DNA from: Diphasiastrum complanatum
Lineage: Eukaryota > Streptophyta > Lycopodiopsida > Lycopodiales > Lycopodiaceae
Length of the DNA stretch: 64,000 bases
Direction of reading: 5' to 3'
Assembly (NCBI GenBank): GCA_029204225.1
Contig: CM055102.1
Span: forward strand, 12,567,939-12,631,938
Shown here piece by piece: positions 30,401 through 42,069 of this stretch (within the stretch, counting starts at the first letter, position 1; every line of letters begins with the position of its first letter). The position numbers and the translations under genes were made by a program. Under the pieces are notes generated by a model. That model was not told the origin of the DNA. It worked only from the letters and a program-made list of their open reading frames with translations, and did no database searches.

Positions 30401-31355
30401 ATGGAGAACCACGTAAGACTTATTCAAGAGAAGGTTGACAAGATGAATTTTAAACGAGCTGCTAATAAACAAGAAAAAGCCATCCAAGAGTCCCAAAGGC
30501 AATTGGAGCAAATGACGAAGGACCTACACAAAGTTTTGGACAAAGTGAACCAACTATGGAACACTGCGTGCAAGCCCCAAGCAGGAAATTTTGAACGACA
30601 GCCAAAGGACAAAGATGGAGATGATGACGTTGCAGGACACGACGAATCAATGTACCAGTAGGATGGTAGTTTGGGATCGGATGGGAAGGAGACCAAAGCC
30701 GCTTTTGAAAGTGATCTCTCAACCCCCCAACCTAGCTATAGAACTTCTCATTTTTCAATGTTGGAATTCTCTCAAACCTTCGTGCCCACGCACCATGTTC
30801 CCCAGCCATCACTCCCCCATCCCTACCTGAGTCAACCCTTGAGACCACACGAAGGACCTCTTGAGATGTACAAAGCCCGACGAGACGAGTTCATTAAAAA
30901 ACTTAGCTCTCCCGATGCCATGTATAACCTCGTCAAGAATCCTATCCTTGGACAACCCACCAAATTCATGCCATCCTCACCCAATCACAACCCACCTGAC
31001 CTACCCAAAACAACACCGAAGAGTTTGATGACCCCCAAGTTATGATACGAACTTCTAGAAGCTTATGCCGCCACCTACAGGTTTGAATGCAAGTGAAGTT
31101 GAGCCCTCAACTAGTGAAAGGAATAGAAAGGAAGACAAATATACCAAGGCCCTTGATGAATATTTGGCAAGACTCCCACTAAAGCTAAAGACGACCTAGC
31201 AGATCGAGCCAAAATCCAAGATGGCCGATACTATAGAGTCCGAGAAATTCGGAAGGAAATACCCTCGAAGCATGAGGGGCAAAAAATATGACCTGGACCA
31301 AAGCAAGTATTCCTCAAGGTTAGACATTATTGTAGCCCAACAGCCGCAGCCAGAA
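30401..31355 (+). pseudogene. Module D, copy 2: coiled-coil, gag-like ORF (broken)
   Basis: The coiled-coil start MENHVRLIQEKVDKMN is present, and the frame ends at a TAG (30659) where copy 1 has Leu. The frame continues from 30671 through the Pro/His-rich linker and MYKARRDEFIKK, and here reads correctly into NPILGQPTKFMPSS. The repeat ends inside the QPQPE segment at about 31355, fused to module E. Confidence 0.5.
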
Positions 31356-32027
31356 TACTTTAGGGATGTCATATAGTTTTCTAGTCAAGCATCTTGGTGT
31401 CACTAGTTGATAGGGCCAATTTTGGCATTAGAGGTCAAATAGTCACAGCCCAATTATTGAAATTCATTTTTTAACACTTCATTTTAACTTTATAGGTTGT
31501 TTATATGACTCAAAATCAATTGAGTTTAGCTATAAATTTGAGAGTTTAAGGTTTTATTTTAACCTTAAACCGATTTCATAATAATTTTGTGGATTTTTTA
31601 TAAGATTAGTTTCAAACTTTTTAACACCAATGGTATCAAATCACCCAAATAGCTCAACTACATTAGCTTACAAGTATCAAGGCAAAGCTAAAAGCGAGGG
31701 ATAGTGTAACATTATGCTTGTAGGGAAAACATGAAACTTCTCCACATGTCACTTGGGGAGGCTTCTAATCTTTCGTGGAATTGTATTATCACCTTCGATA
31801 GTTTCTTACTATTAGTAGCTGATATTTAAAATTGTTTCTACTGTCGAGTCTCGAGTAGTCACTAGTGAGAAAGAATTGGCTATTAATTCTAAATATGTAC
31901 ATATGAGGATTTCCTTGACTCTTCACACTTGCTCCAGTCATCAATCATGGAACTAGTGACAGTTGCACCGACGATCTGATTTGCTGCATATATTATCAAT
32001 ATTAATCTGCATATTTAGAATTCTACC
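31356..32027 (+). repeat. Module E, copy 3 (fragment)
   Basis: Starts at ACTTTAGGGATGTCAT, so the part holding the TATA box and hairpin is absent. It runs to TTTAGAATTCTA at about 32027, where it joins a module C fragment. The CKX promoter and exon 1 that should follow are missing. Non-coding. Confidence 0.55.
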
Positions 32028-32567
32028 CGGCATGGGGAGACTTAGAAGGTGTTTACTAAGAGTCAAGATATTCTGCAAACACCATGATAATCCTTTTAGT
32101 AGCCACCCTTTATGAGTTATTTTGATAAGTTTGTGCTCATGCTACTATTCAATGTCACTAGGTATGTATATCAATTGTAATGAATACCTAGAATGAGTTA
32201 CTTTTATGATTGTGTGCTAATGTCACAATATGCATATCATTTCTTAATTGTAGCTTTGGCATAATATGCGAGGATAGAAAAAATGCTTGTTAGGCATAAT
32301 GGATATCCTATATATAACTTGTTCATTGCGCAAGACATTTTATAAACAAGTTGTCCATTTTGCATGCAAAATTATTTATCTATAAATAAGTAATCTATTA
32401 ATAGCCTTTTTTTTTTTTCATACTAATGGATAGCTTATAAACAAAAGGGTGTAATCTTGGCCCATGACTGAAAATATATGCAGAGGCCACACCCTCATCT
32501 AATGGTGTAGCAAGTACCGATCAAACAAAAGAGAAGATTATGCAACTGTTATACCTTGCTAAAGTAT
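32028..32567 (+). repeat. Module C fragment (C6), former CKX intron 1
   Basis: This matches the C piece inside intron 1 of copies 1 and 4 and ends like copy 4 (CCTTGCTAAAG, then the G' sequence). It is therefore the remaining intron 1 of CKX copy 3, now without exon 1 upstream. Confidence 0.65.
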
Positions 32568-33362
32568 TTGATTAGGATGAGACCGTCCATGCAACCTCGA
32601 AGTCATGGTGAGTAAGAAGACCATCCATAAATAAAGTGTCCATTCTCCAATATGGTCTATAGATAAATTATGCATGTAACAGTTCCATATAGGAGGCCCC
32701 TTGCCTTGGGGCCTTCCCAACATAATAATTGTTGATTCTTTTTAACAATTTATATATAGAAAGTTTGAAAGGCATTATCCATGCAAGCACTACTTGTCTG
32801 ACTTTTTAAAAATAGGATGCAGTATCTTATGTTTTCGTAAAGTAATTATGACTCTCTACTCAAAAAATAAAAAATCAAGTGAATGACTGTGCCATGTAAT
32901 GGATGTCACTCAACCAAATACAAATGGAAAAAGAACTTATGATAGTGTTCATGTAGAGGGGAAGGCCCGAGGCCGAGACCCTTTCCCAACATAAAAGCAT
33001 CACTAATTTTGGTATTATAGTAAATGTTATATTTTTAGACTTGTTTCATGGATCTTACATGATTAAGTATAGGGGAAGGCCCAAGCCCCGAGGGCCTTCC
33101 CCTACCGTGATAACCAACAGATTTTTTTTTCTTCTAAAAATAGTGAGTAGCATACCTATGACTTTCTAAAGATAAAAAGTTTGAGATATAAACGAGGCCA
33201 AATTTACTAAAAATAATGATAACTACATTATCACACTTTTTAAAAATAGCAACTAAATTTTACAAAATTGTACAATGCTTTATGATTGTCTACAAATAGT
33301 AATAGTTCCTTACACATTTATTGCTGCATAAATTCATGCGATAATGATTTCATATCTAATAT
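32568..33362 (+). repeat. Module G' with GC-rich hairpin
   Basis: Shared with copy 4 (59042-59844) and absent from copy 1. It has a perfect 13-bp inverted repeat, TAGGGGAAGGCCC at 33070-33082 and its complement at 33092-33104, with a 9-nt loop. A related imperfect GGGGAAGGCCCGAGG element lies near 32957-32990. The rest is AT-rich, with no ORF. It may be a small non-autonomous element. Confidence 0.6.
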
Positions 33363-34114
33363 TGTGCCATTTAAGGCTTCCTCAAACTACAATACGAAAC
33401 AAAATTGGAGGTTGTTACGCAATCTTAATGCATTCTATTTATAACAGGCAGACCTTGCACATTTGTAAAGTTATTTTCAGCAAGGCATTTTTGTGCACTT
33501 AAGAGTTCTGGATGTAAAGAAAAAAATTCAGTGATGCTTTAGGCATGCAATTGATAAACTTTTTATTCATAATAAATAAATCTCTTGAACTATGCAATAA
33601 ACCAGCCTGGCCATTCTATAGTACAAATTCTTCCTCTTATCGTAATGCCTTGTGCTCAGGTGTCCTTTGTATTTTGGGACCACCTCCAGGAGCATAATGT
33701 CCATCCAATTTTCTCTCTCCTAGTAATCTGTCATTCTCTCTCCTCTCTCCGATGAAAATCACGTTCTCTGTCCGGTGGAATGCACGTTCTCTCTCCTCTC
33801 TCCGGTGGAATGTGTATGTGCTATGTGGCAGCTCGTCTTTGGCTGTCCACATCCACATTCCCCCACAAACGTAAAAAAAAAAAAAAAAAAAAAAAAAACC
33901 TTAGCACAATGGTATTACGTAGGGGGGAGGCCCGAAGCCCTTGGGCCTTCCTTGCTGGTCCGGGCTGCCTAAGCAAGGAAGGCCCTCAGGTGGGCCCCCC
34001 CTCCCTTCACTACAACCTTACATGCCTAGTTTCATATTAACTTTCTTTTAGAACAAGAGATAGTAATAGAGAAGTAAAATGGACGATACCTGAATTATAT
34101 ATGGAATTGGCAAG
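33363..34114 (+). repeat. Module G, copy 3 (3' part of CKX intron 1)
   Basis: Colinear with 12797-13576 and 59845-60596. It has the CTCTCTCCGGTGGAA tandem units, an A-run at about 33873-33898, and a perfect 14-bp hairpin: GGGCCTTCCTTGCT (33943-33956) and AGCAAGGAAGGCCC (33972-33985). CACTACAACC occurs near 34007. No gene. Confidence 0.65.
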
Positions 34115-34246
34115 AATAGGAGAGATAGTGATATGCTCCAAACACCAACATGCAGATCTCTTCTACTCGGTGTTAGGAGGTCTGGGACAATTCGCTATCA
34201 TAACTAAAGCCAAAATCCGCCTCCATCATGTTCCTCCTAAGGTAGT

Positions 34247-34330
<84 letters not shown>

Positions 34331-35581
34331 CTCATATCTCATAAAATCTTATATGTCTTTCTACACCTTGAATATGGCTGCTTATTTCTAGGTGAAATGG
34401 GTTCGAGCTTACTACTCAGATTTTTTGGCTTTTACGAAAGATCAGGAGATGCTGATTTCACAAGGAAAGGAGAATTCTTTTGATTATATCGAAGGGTCCG
34501 TGTTGGTTAAAGGCAAAGATGTGAATAGCTGGAAGATGGAGTCCCATACATTAGAAGATGTGAATTCCAATGTCACGATAGAATCAGATGCTCCAGTCCT
34601 TTATTGTCTGGAGCTCACCAAGGCCTATTCTGAGCGTGAATCAAACTTGATAGGCAAGGTAATCTGTTGTCATTATCACGTTTAATACAATGATAAGTGT
34701 TATTATATTGCAATCACGTTAAGATAAATAACTTTTGATTATTGCTCCAGTTACAAGCTCTATTCATTTTACGAAAATTTTTAATTCGCTTGTGATCTGC
34801 TTAAGCTTCGAGTGACTTGAAATTTTCTTTTGTGCCACGCAGAAGTTAAATTCATTGTTAGAGCTGCTTCATTATCTTCCATCCGAAATCAGCATCATAG
34901 ATGCTTCGTATTTGGGCTTTCTCAACAGGGTCCACGACAAGTCAAGAGATCTCTGAAAGTCAGGTCTCTGGTACACTCCTCACCCGTCATTGAACCTATT
35001 CATTCCCAAGAGCCGGATTATAGAGTTTGATGCATGCGTTTTTAAGCAAAAGTTGAGCGGAGGCATAAACGGACCGATGCTTGTCTATCCCCTGAACCGT
35101 AACCAGTAAGTCCTCCATTCAACTATTGTCTTCATTTCTGCATGTTCTTACTGGGAAATTAAAATTAAATGCAACAAAAGACGAGTCGAGACTGAGATCC
35201 AAACATTATCATACTCGTTGATGACAACTAGTGATTGCAGCCCTTCCTTTGCCACTGTTGTATAGATGGGATTCCCGGATGTCTGCGGTGACACCTAGCG
35301 AAGACATCTTCTACGCGGTAGGACTGCTTAGATATGCATCACCACACTCAGCTCCAACAGCAGAAACATTAATGGATCAAAATAGCAAGATTTTATATCT
35401 ATGCAAAACAAAATCCATCGAGTACAAACAATATCTTCCACACTACGTCAATCATGACGAATGGAGAACCCATTTTGACCGTTTGTGGCCTAGATTTCAT
35501 GAAAGAAAATTGAGGTACGATCCCAAAGCCATTATGTCTCCTGGTCAACGAATTTTTTGGAGGAGCAAAACTCTTTCCTAA
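34115..35581 (+). pseudogene. CKX: Cytokinin dehydrogenase copy 3: exons 2-5 only, disabled
   Basis: Exon 2 is about 34115-34242, exon 3 34392-34658, exon 4 34843-35105 and exon 5 35266-35581. Exon 1 and the promoter are gone. The exon-2 acceptor is altered (GGCAG|G to GGCAA|G), a TGA at 34954-34956 interrupts exon 4 after SRDL, and HPWLN has become HPSLN. Exons 3 and 5 are open and still show the WVRAYYSDF, YLPHY and YDPKAIMSPGQRIF regions. Without the FAD domain and with a nonsense codon, no enzyme can be made. The intron-2 TC run is 76 bp (34251-34326). Confidence 0.92.
34251..34326. repeat. (TC)n microsatellite in CKX copy 3 intron 2, 76 bp
   Basis: This run occupies the same position as the 120-bp run of copy 1 and the 200-bp run of copy 4, starting nine bases after the donor. 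It is the shortest of the three. Confidence 0.97.
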
Positions 35582-37830
35582 AGTAGATAATGGTTCACCT
35601 CAAAGAAATGATGTGCACAAGTCGGGCTGTTGAGTCTTCTGTTGGGAAGCATAAGACTTAAATAAATGGTGAGCCTGAAACTGTGAATAGTTGATATTTG
35701 ATAGGATACTCTGAAATAATGAGAACAGCATTAAGATGAACCTGTAAAGTTAGTCTGCGAGCTCCGATCAGTCTTTGTTCCTCCAAAGTTATGGGACAAA
35801 TCCTGGAGCATTGATGCATTCTCTAGGTTGTCTGCAAACTCACATGCAAGTACCATTTGTCATAAATGCAAAGGCTTATATAATATTCTTTCCCGTGAAG
35901 GGTAAAATGTGAAGTGTAAACTTACATGGGTGCCAATTGAGCTGGGTAAGAGACAGTGTTTTGTCACTCTCACATGTGTTCAACACGTTGGGTAACTGTG
36001 TCTTGTCACTCATACATAGCTTGACTTGTTGACATCTTGGAGTCATGTGCTCTATGACGATTAAACTCGATCACTTATTACTCAATGTACACCATATATT
36101 TGTGCATAAAAAATGTCAGCACAAGTAACAAGGAACCTACGTAACCATATCACTATCTATAAAAGATACTGGTACAAGTAGCAAGGTTGCTACTTAATTA
36201 ATATGCTCCATGACTATAAGAAAAAAGCATTGAAGCTTGGTGCATAGTTGAATATAATACGTATTTTATAGTGATATACCATATAGTTAACGTATTATAT
36301 GGATAAGTATAATACAACGTATTATACATATTTGATCACTATATTCTAATTTTCAATAGTTTTACTCAAGAACAAAAATGAGATTATTTTATCTTAGCGT
36401 TCATCCTTTCAAACATAAACATAAGAAGCAAATTCTAAAGAAAACCGTGGATCACATATGAATTATTTGATAAAAACTTGTCAATTGTCAAAAGGTACAG
36501 GTAGGGCTATCTATTAGCTATATGTATTTTTTAGCCAAAAAAAAGTACAATACACATATTATATGGCACCGTATTATATGCTTGTATTATACGATGCAAC
36601 TATGGTTTGGTGAAGCAACTAACTAGCAAATTGGAGTCAAACTCTAGAGCATAACTTATAAGTAGAACAAAGAAAGTACCCTCCACCTCACCACTTATTG
36701 GAAGACAAATCTTAGGAAATTTTTATGATAGGGCATTCAATAAAAGAGTTGACATCACTAGGGCTACTATCTCAAAGACCTTGAACATGGAATTTTCAAA
36801 CAAAACATTGGAGAGTTGCTCACCACCCATCTATGAATATCATAGTGACTTGTTGTATCCAACTTTCTCCCCTGAGCTAGACGAAGCAAAATCAGAAAGA
36901 GCAAACGATGCAGGGGTCTTCCTTGCAAGCTGGCTTAGACGAAGAAGAAAATGTGCTCAATGAATGTTTATGATGCTCTCAAAATTATCAACTCCAACAA
37001 AAGTTCTTACTAAGCTAGAACAATTATTTTTCACCTTTCATCAATGCAATGGCTGGATCTATGGTGTGCTTGTGCCACTGTAAATAGCACCTTCCTAACT
37101 TTGTTAAAGTAAAAGCAAAAGGTTATATACTCCATTTACCATGTATAAAGTCCTTGCACAATTCATTTTCAAGTCTTCTATGCCCAATTAATGCTTGTAC
37201 CTAATTGGTCCCTCAATTAAACCTATATCGAGCTAGGCCAAATAATCTAAACATTGCATATTATGTAGCTCTTTAACCTTAAGGGTGTACCATAATCTCT
37301 TTCAACTACAACCTCCCTTGTTGAGTAGGATTAGCTTACAACTAACCTTGCATTAGGGAGTCTAGTTAGTAATAGGCAATTGCTTGAATGAAACTCAAGA
37401 TAACTTTGCATAGTTAATTGTTCAATTATAGCTTTAGCTAGTCCATGAAAAATTAAAAATCAATGGACATGATGCATGAGAGTAGATTGCACCAAACTAT
37501 CACTAAGTAGCTAAGGTTTATGATCACGTCAAGCACATCCGCGCGCACACACACACACACACACACACAAACTAGCGAATTGGTTACATTGACTAATGCT
37601 CCTAGGTACTATCTTGGGATCATGACCACAGATGATACATCAACTTACAACATATGGGAAGATTACGACGACAAATTAAAAATATATTAGTTGTTAACTT
37701 TTGAAAAACTCAAGATAATTCATAGTTTAACTATAACTTGAATTGGAGTCCATGCAAAAAATTGCTAGTGAGGACATTATGCATGAGAGTAGAATACACC
37801 TACCTATTACTTATAGGTAGACAAGGGATC
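35582..37830 (+). repeat. Module A, copy 4 (CKX copy 3 3' flank)
   Basis: Full-length module A with AATAAA about 80 nt after the stop, the AT-rich section from about 36170 and an AC run at 37541-37570. It contains the uninterrupted 103-codon frame listed separately. Module B follows at 37831. Confidence 0.8.
36655..36963 (+). other. Module-A ORF, longest uninterrupted version (103 codons)
   Basis: Open from CTT at 36655, just after an in-frame TAA, to TGA at 36961-36963. It reads VPSTSPLIGRQILGNFYDRA, then KRVDITRATISKTLNMEFSN, and ends in a basic RRRRKCAQ tail. The only early Met is in NMEF. If real it is an exon or gene fragment rather than a complete gene. No family is recognised. Confidence 0.3.
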
Positions 37831-38290
37831 ACTACAACACTCGCCATTATCTCCAATGTGAAATCGCACATTTAGGTTTTTTGAAAATACAAAGGTGCCA
37901 CAAAACATGTCACAACAGGGTCGTCGAATTTTGACAACTATGAAATGTATCGCAAAATGATGCCTATGCCAACTAGCTCTGCAGGAGCCATCAGTAGGAC
38001 ACTGATCAAGGATGTCCACATGAACGTCACAATCTGAAGCCCATGTGGACGTTGCTATTCGACGTCCTTGTGGTCGTCACAATCCAGCAGCCAACTGTAC
38101 ATCGCATTCGACTACCAAAACCTAACGTGGAAGTCCATGTGCACGAGTTAGTTCAACGTGTTTTTGGTGTCTTGGACGTCAAAAAGTGACATGCAATACC
38201 AGTGTCAATTTTGACGTCTATTACAGTTTTTGACGGATAAACAGAGTAGCACACCATGTGCTACTATTTTGTTGGAGCATGCATAGAAGA
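37831..38290 (+). mobile_element. Module B, copy 4: CACTA-like sequence
   Basis: Begins CACTACAACACTCGCC like the others and has the same GTAGCACACCATGTGCTAC palindrome near 38248-38266. It leads into module C at about 38285, with about 230 bp less between them than at 17.8 kb. Confidence 0.4.
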
Positions 38291-41200
38291 ACCTCTTTAG
38301 TGGGGAGTCATTCGGCATCTATCCATACAATTTAGGACTAACACAAAAACCACTATTTTGAGACTATTCATGATTTTAAATAGAAATTCTCCTCTTATAA
38401 CTCATCTATTGAATATTAAGAATGTATAACTAATAAGGTTAAAACTAATGTTGTTATCACATGATAATAATATATACTTAGAGACAATGAATCTACATTC
38501 TATTTGGTTAAGAAGTCTCTAAATATATGAATTTACCTGAGAAGTATCAAAATATGACTGTAGTCTCAATTTAGTTGAATTTGTGTTAACTTGAAGTTTA
38601 GGGTTGAGGCCCCCTTGAAAGTCAAGATGCATATTAGAAAAAAAATATGGCCTATCGAATTATATTGGAAGGACAAGCTATTATAAAGAGAAATATCAAT
38701 TTGTTTAGTTCTATCTTTGTACGCCATTCTCCTCGCTTTTTCAATAAGTGACTCTAACAATGGCCATTCAATAAATCATGCTAGAAAGCTCATGGTCTTT
38801 AAGTGCAAGGCTATAGGAAATGATTATTTTTATTTCAATAAGGACACAAAAATAAGAATTGATCATGATGAGAACTTTGTGTGGCAATATAACTCTTACC
38901 ATCAAGAGTTGACCCCATCTACACAGGCTTCGCTTTATGGCATGCGTGCTCAAATTTCCTAAAGATGTTGGGCAAAGAACTTCATGTTATGTGTACACAT
39001 CATTAAACCATTAACATTGTCAAATCAAAAAGATTTTATGTTCTCAAGAATATTGCCCAAGAACAGATCCAAAGGGATGTAAAGCTCTAGTCATTAGAGT
39101 TTACCTGATGTAAAGACCTAAATTGAAGGTGTTCTACCCTCCATGGGGAGGCTTAGAAGGTGTTTACTAAGAGTCAAGATATTCTGCAAACACCATGATA
39201 ATCCTTTTAGTAGCCACCCTTTATGAGTTATTTTGATAAGTTTGTGCTCATGCTACTATTCAATGTCACTAGGTATGCATATCATTTGTAATGAATACCT
39301 GGAATGAGTTACTTTTATGATTGTGTGCTAATGTCACAATATGCATATCATTTCTTAATTGTAGCTTTGGCATAATATGCTAAAATAGAAAAAATGCTTG
39401 TTAGGCATAATGGATATCCTATATATAACTTGTCCATTGCGCAAGACATTTTATAAATAAGTTGTCCATTTTGCATGCAAAATTATTTATCTAGAAATAG
39501 GTAATCTATTAATAGCCTTTTTTTCATACTAATGGATAGCCTATAAATAAAAGGGTGTATTCTTGGCCCATGACTGAAAATATATGCAGAGGCTCCACTC
39601 TCATCTCATGGTGTACCAAGTACCGATCAAACAAAAGAGAAGATTATACAATTGTTATACCTTGCTATTGGATAAAATTTCAGCTATGGTGATATTCTGT
39701 TAACTATCTGTTTTTTTTTGCAGATCTGCATTAGTAGCTCCTCGGAATATTAAAGACAATGCTTCACTAGGAACGCCATTGTTCACAATATTGACATACA
39801 AATCCACTGACCGTATCGTGATGAACAATAGGATTTCAAATGTAAAGTGTAAAATAGCAGAGTCTTTGATGGTGGACATTCAAAAAAATTTAGATAAGCC
39901 TTATAGTTCAGGGTGCTTGTGATTTTGCGGGTATTAGCAGGGAAGCATATGCAACAATATTTAAAGTAATTAGAAAAGCTTTTAAGCAAGTTCAAATTAG
40001 AAAAGTCCTAATCCCTAGGACATATCACTTGAAGAAAGAGGGGGATACATTAAACATAGGTATGCATAAGATCACTGGAACTCCATTTCATATTGAGGAG
40101 GTGTATGAAATTGATGGAAGATCGATATTCTATAATTCATCAAACAATTTATTTGTTGATCTAAATTACTTACTGAGATACATCGTCACATTCTATGATA
40201 TAACCTGTGAAAAGGTGAATGGCAAAATAATCATAGTACTTAAGTTAGACGAGTCTGAAACTGTGAAAGGGCATAAGATGGAGAGGGTCAGTATAACTCT
40301 CATGAATGGTGTTCTATCACAAACAGAGAACCAAGAAGATTTCATATTCAGTGTCCAGTCAGAAAATGGTATATGGTGGTTGGCAGCGTTTCAGGTAACT
40401 AGCCTCATTATTACATTACATTCATTGAATAGTATTAATACATTGTAAACTAAGTCTGATTAATTCTTCGGATAGGTGTTGAAAGAGGATCATGAGATAT
40501 TATCACGAATATTCTCAAGGACATCTTATCCTAGGATTATCAAGGACCATATGGATGGAGGACTTCTCAATGTTCCAGGAGTTGGAGACTTCAATATTGA
40601 ATGGCACTTAGCAGGTGATTTGAAAACATTGAAATGTATGTATAATGTCTCTCACGGTGCTACATCTAAAACCCTTGTTTGTACTGCATGAAAATGGCAA
40701 AAGATGTAACTAGGAGTACAGTAATCAATAGAGAATATGCAGATCCAAACTGGAAGCCTGTGCTGCCTATCCCCTTAAAAAATGTGCATGTTTGCACTCT
40801 TCATGCAGAAATTAGATTAATAGAAAAGATCATTTATCTTCATATAGTTTTTGATTGGAATACTAAGCAAGCATCATTAGCAAAGGAAGCTATCTCTCGA
40901 TTAGAAGATATTTTATCAATAACCGAACTCCATAAAGGACATGTCAAAATTCAGAAAGATGAAAAGCTTTCAGGAAAGAATGGGAACATGCCAACTAAGC
41001 CAAGCATAAGAGGAGCAAAAGCACATCATTTCCTATAATAGCATACGGGTGAGGCTTCTAATATTCAACACTCAGTCTGGACAGATATTTTTGCTGCCAC
41101 TCACGACTTCGAGAAAGACGGCAAAACCAGAGTACTAAAAGTTGATGTATGGAAAAAATTTGAAAGTATGATCGCTATTTTAAGAAAAGAAAAATAGTCT

Positions 41201-41655
41201 GATATTGATAAGAAAGCTGTCCAGAGGACTTGTGTCGAGTTTCTTAATGCAGTATCAAAAGCATGGGGAGAAGATCAAATCACCCATTACATGGTTAGTA
41301 TAAAATTTCTAAAATGCTTTCAAATTTTCGTATATATTTAGATCCAAACATAAGACTAACATTATGATTTTGACATATGCAGCACATACTAAGAGATCAT
41401 ACAGCATTTTTTGCAAATACATATGGAAGCTTGAGTGTATGGTCATCACAAGGGATGGAAAAGTCACACCGTCAAGCACGAGCAGCATTTCATTGAAATA
41501 CACAACATGGAGGAACCAATGAGAAACGAAACTACATTTGTCAATTGTTTCAGTGGTTCCACCGTAAAGTTCAGATTCGACAGATAACAAAGTCCACATA
41601 ATACAACAAGTTTAGAAAAACATGCAAGTTCATACAAGAAGAGAAAGTTAGATGA
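38291..41655 (+). pseudogene. Module C, copy 7: near full-length transposon-like gene, inactivated
   Basis: An early frame at 38717-38962 ends YHQELTPSTQASLYGMRAQ. Main blocks are 39724-40394 (donor CAG|GTAACT), 40476-41293 (donor ATG|GTTAG) and 41383-41655 (acceptor TGCAG), and all four splice sites look usable. Segments in order: VYEIDGRSIFYNSSNN; SENGIWWLAAFQ; GVGDFNIEWHLAGDLKTLKC; LVCTA/YCMKMAKDV, where one lost base breaks the CLYC motif at about 40672; NVHVCTLHAEIRLIEK; SLSVWSSQGMEKSH. Stops follow AKAHHFL and LRKEK, with two more in the last block. The segment before VYEIDG is in a different frame from the first block, a shift shared by all copies. Probably a transposase-like gene; family unassigned. 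Confidence 0.55.
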
Positions 41656-41789
41656 TTGTTGAGTAGAAGGTCATCATTGTCATCAAATCATGACATGTTC
41701 AGAATTGCATTGCAAATTCATTGAACAAGAGAGGAAAAATACTGAATGTAAATGTATTGATTGTATTATACCAAAATACAAAGTGTCAA

Positions 41790-42068
41790 CTATTCATCAT
41801 AATATTTTGTGTCAAATTCTATGGCAGTATTGTCACGAAGAAATTTTCTGCTAGCGTATGCATCTAATAGATGTGCATTATCCTTATTTCCACTAAGCTC
41901 AATATAAGTTGAATACATTGAATAATGGGAGCTCCTTAAAGGAATATTACCATCAAGAAATCCTAAAATGTTCAAAACATAAGATCTTTTGACAAAAATG
42001 ATCTTATTTGTCTTAACAAATTTATGTCCTCCTAGGTAAAATGATAAAGCTTTAACTGCCATTATCAA
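41790..42068 (-). other. Unassigned convergent ORF behind module C copy 7 (92 codons)
   Basis: Same length and frame as the ORF at 30121-30399, starting MIMAVKALSFYLGGHKFVK. The two copies differ mainly around LGFLDGNIPLRS and at the C-terminal end. It is convergent with the C gene and ends about 135 bp behind the C stop. It might be a second element-encoded exon; function unknown. Confidence 0.25.
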
Positions 42069-42069
42069 A

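Noticed and set aside
27353-41655. Idea that module C encodes a RAG1/Transib-type or classical CACTA transposase
   Set aside because: Only the CxxC/His spacing and a late Glu-containing helix are reminiscent; the other hallmark motifs were not seen, so no family is claimed.
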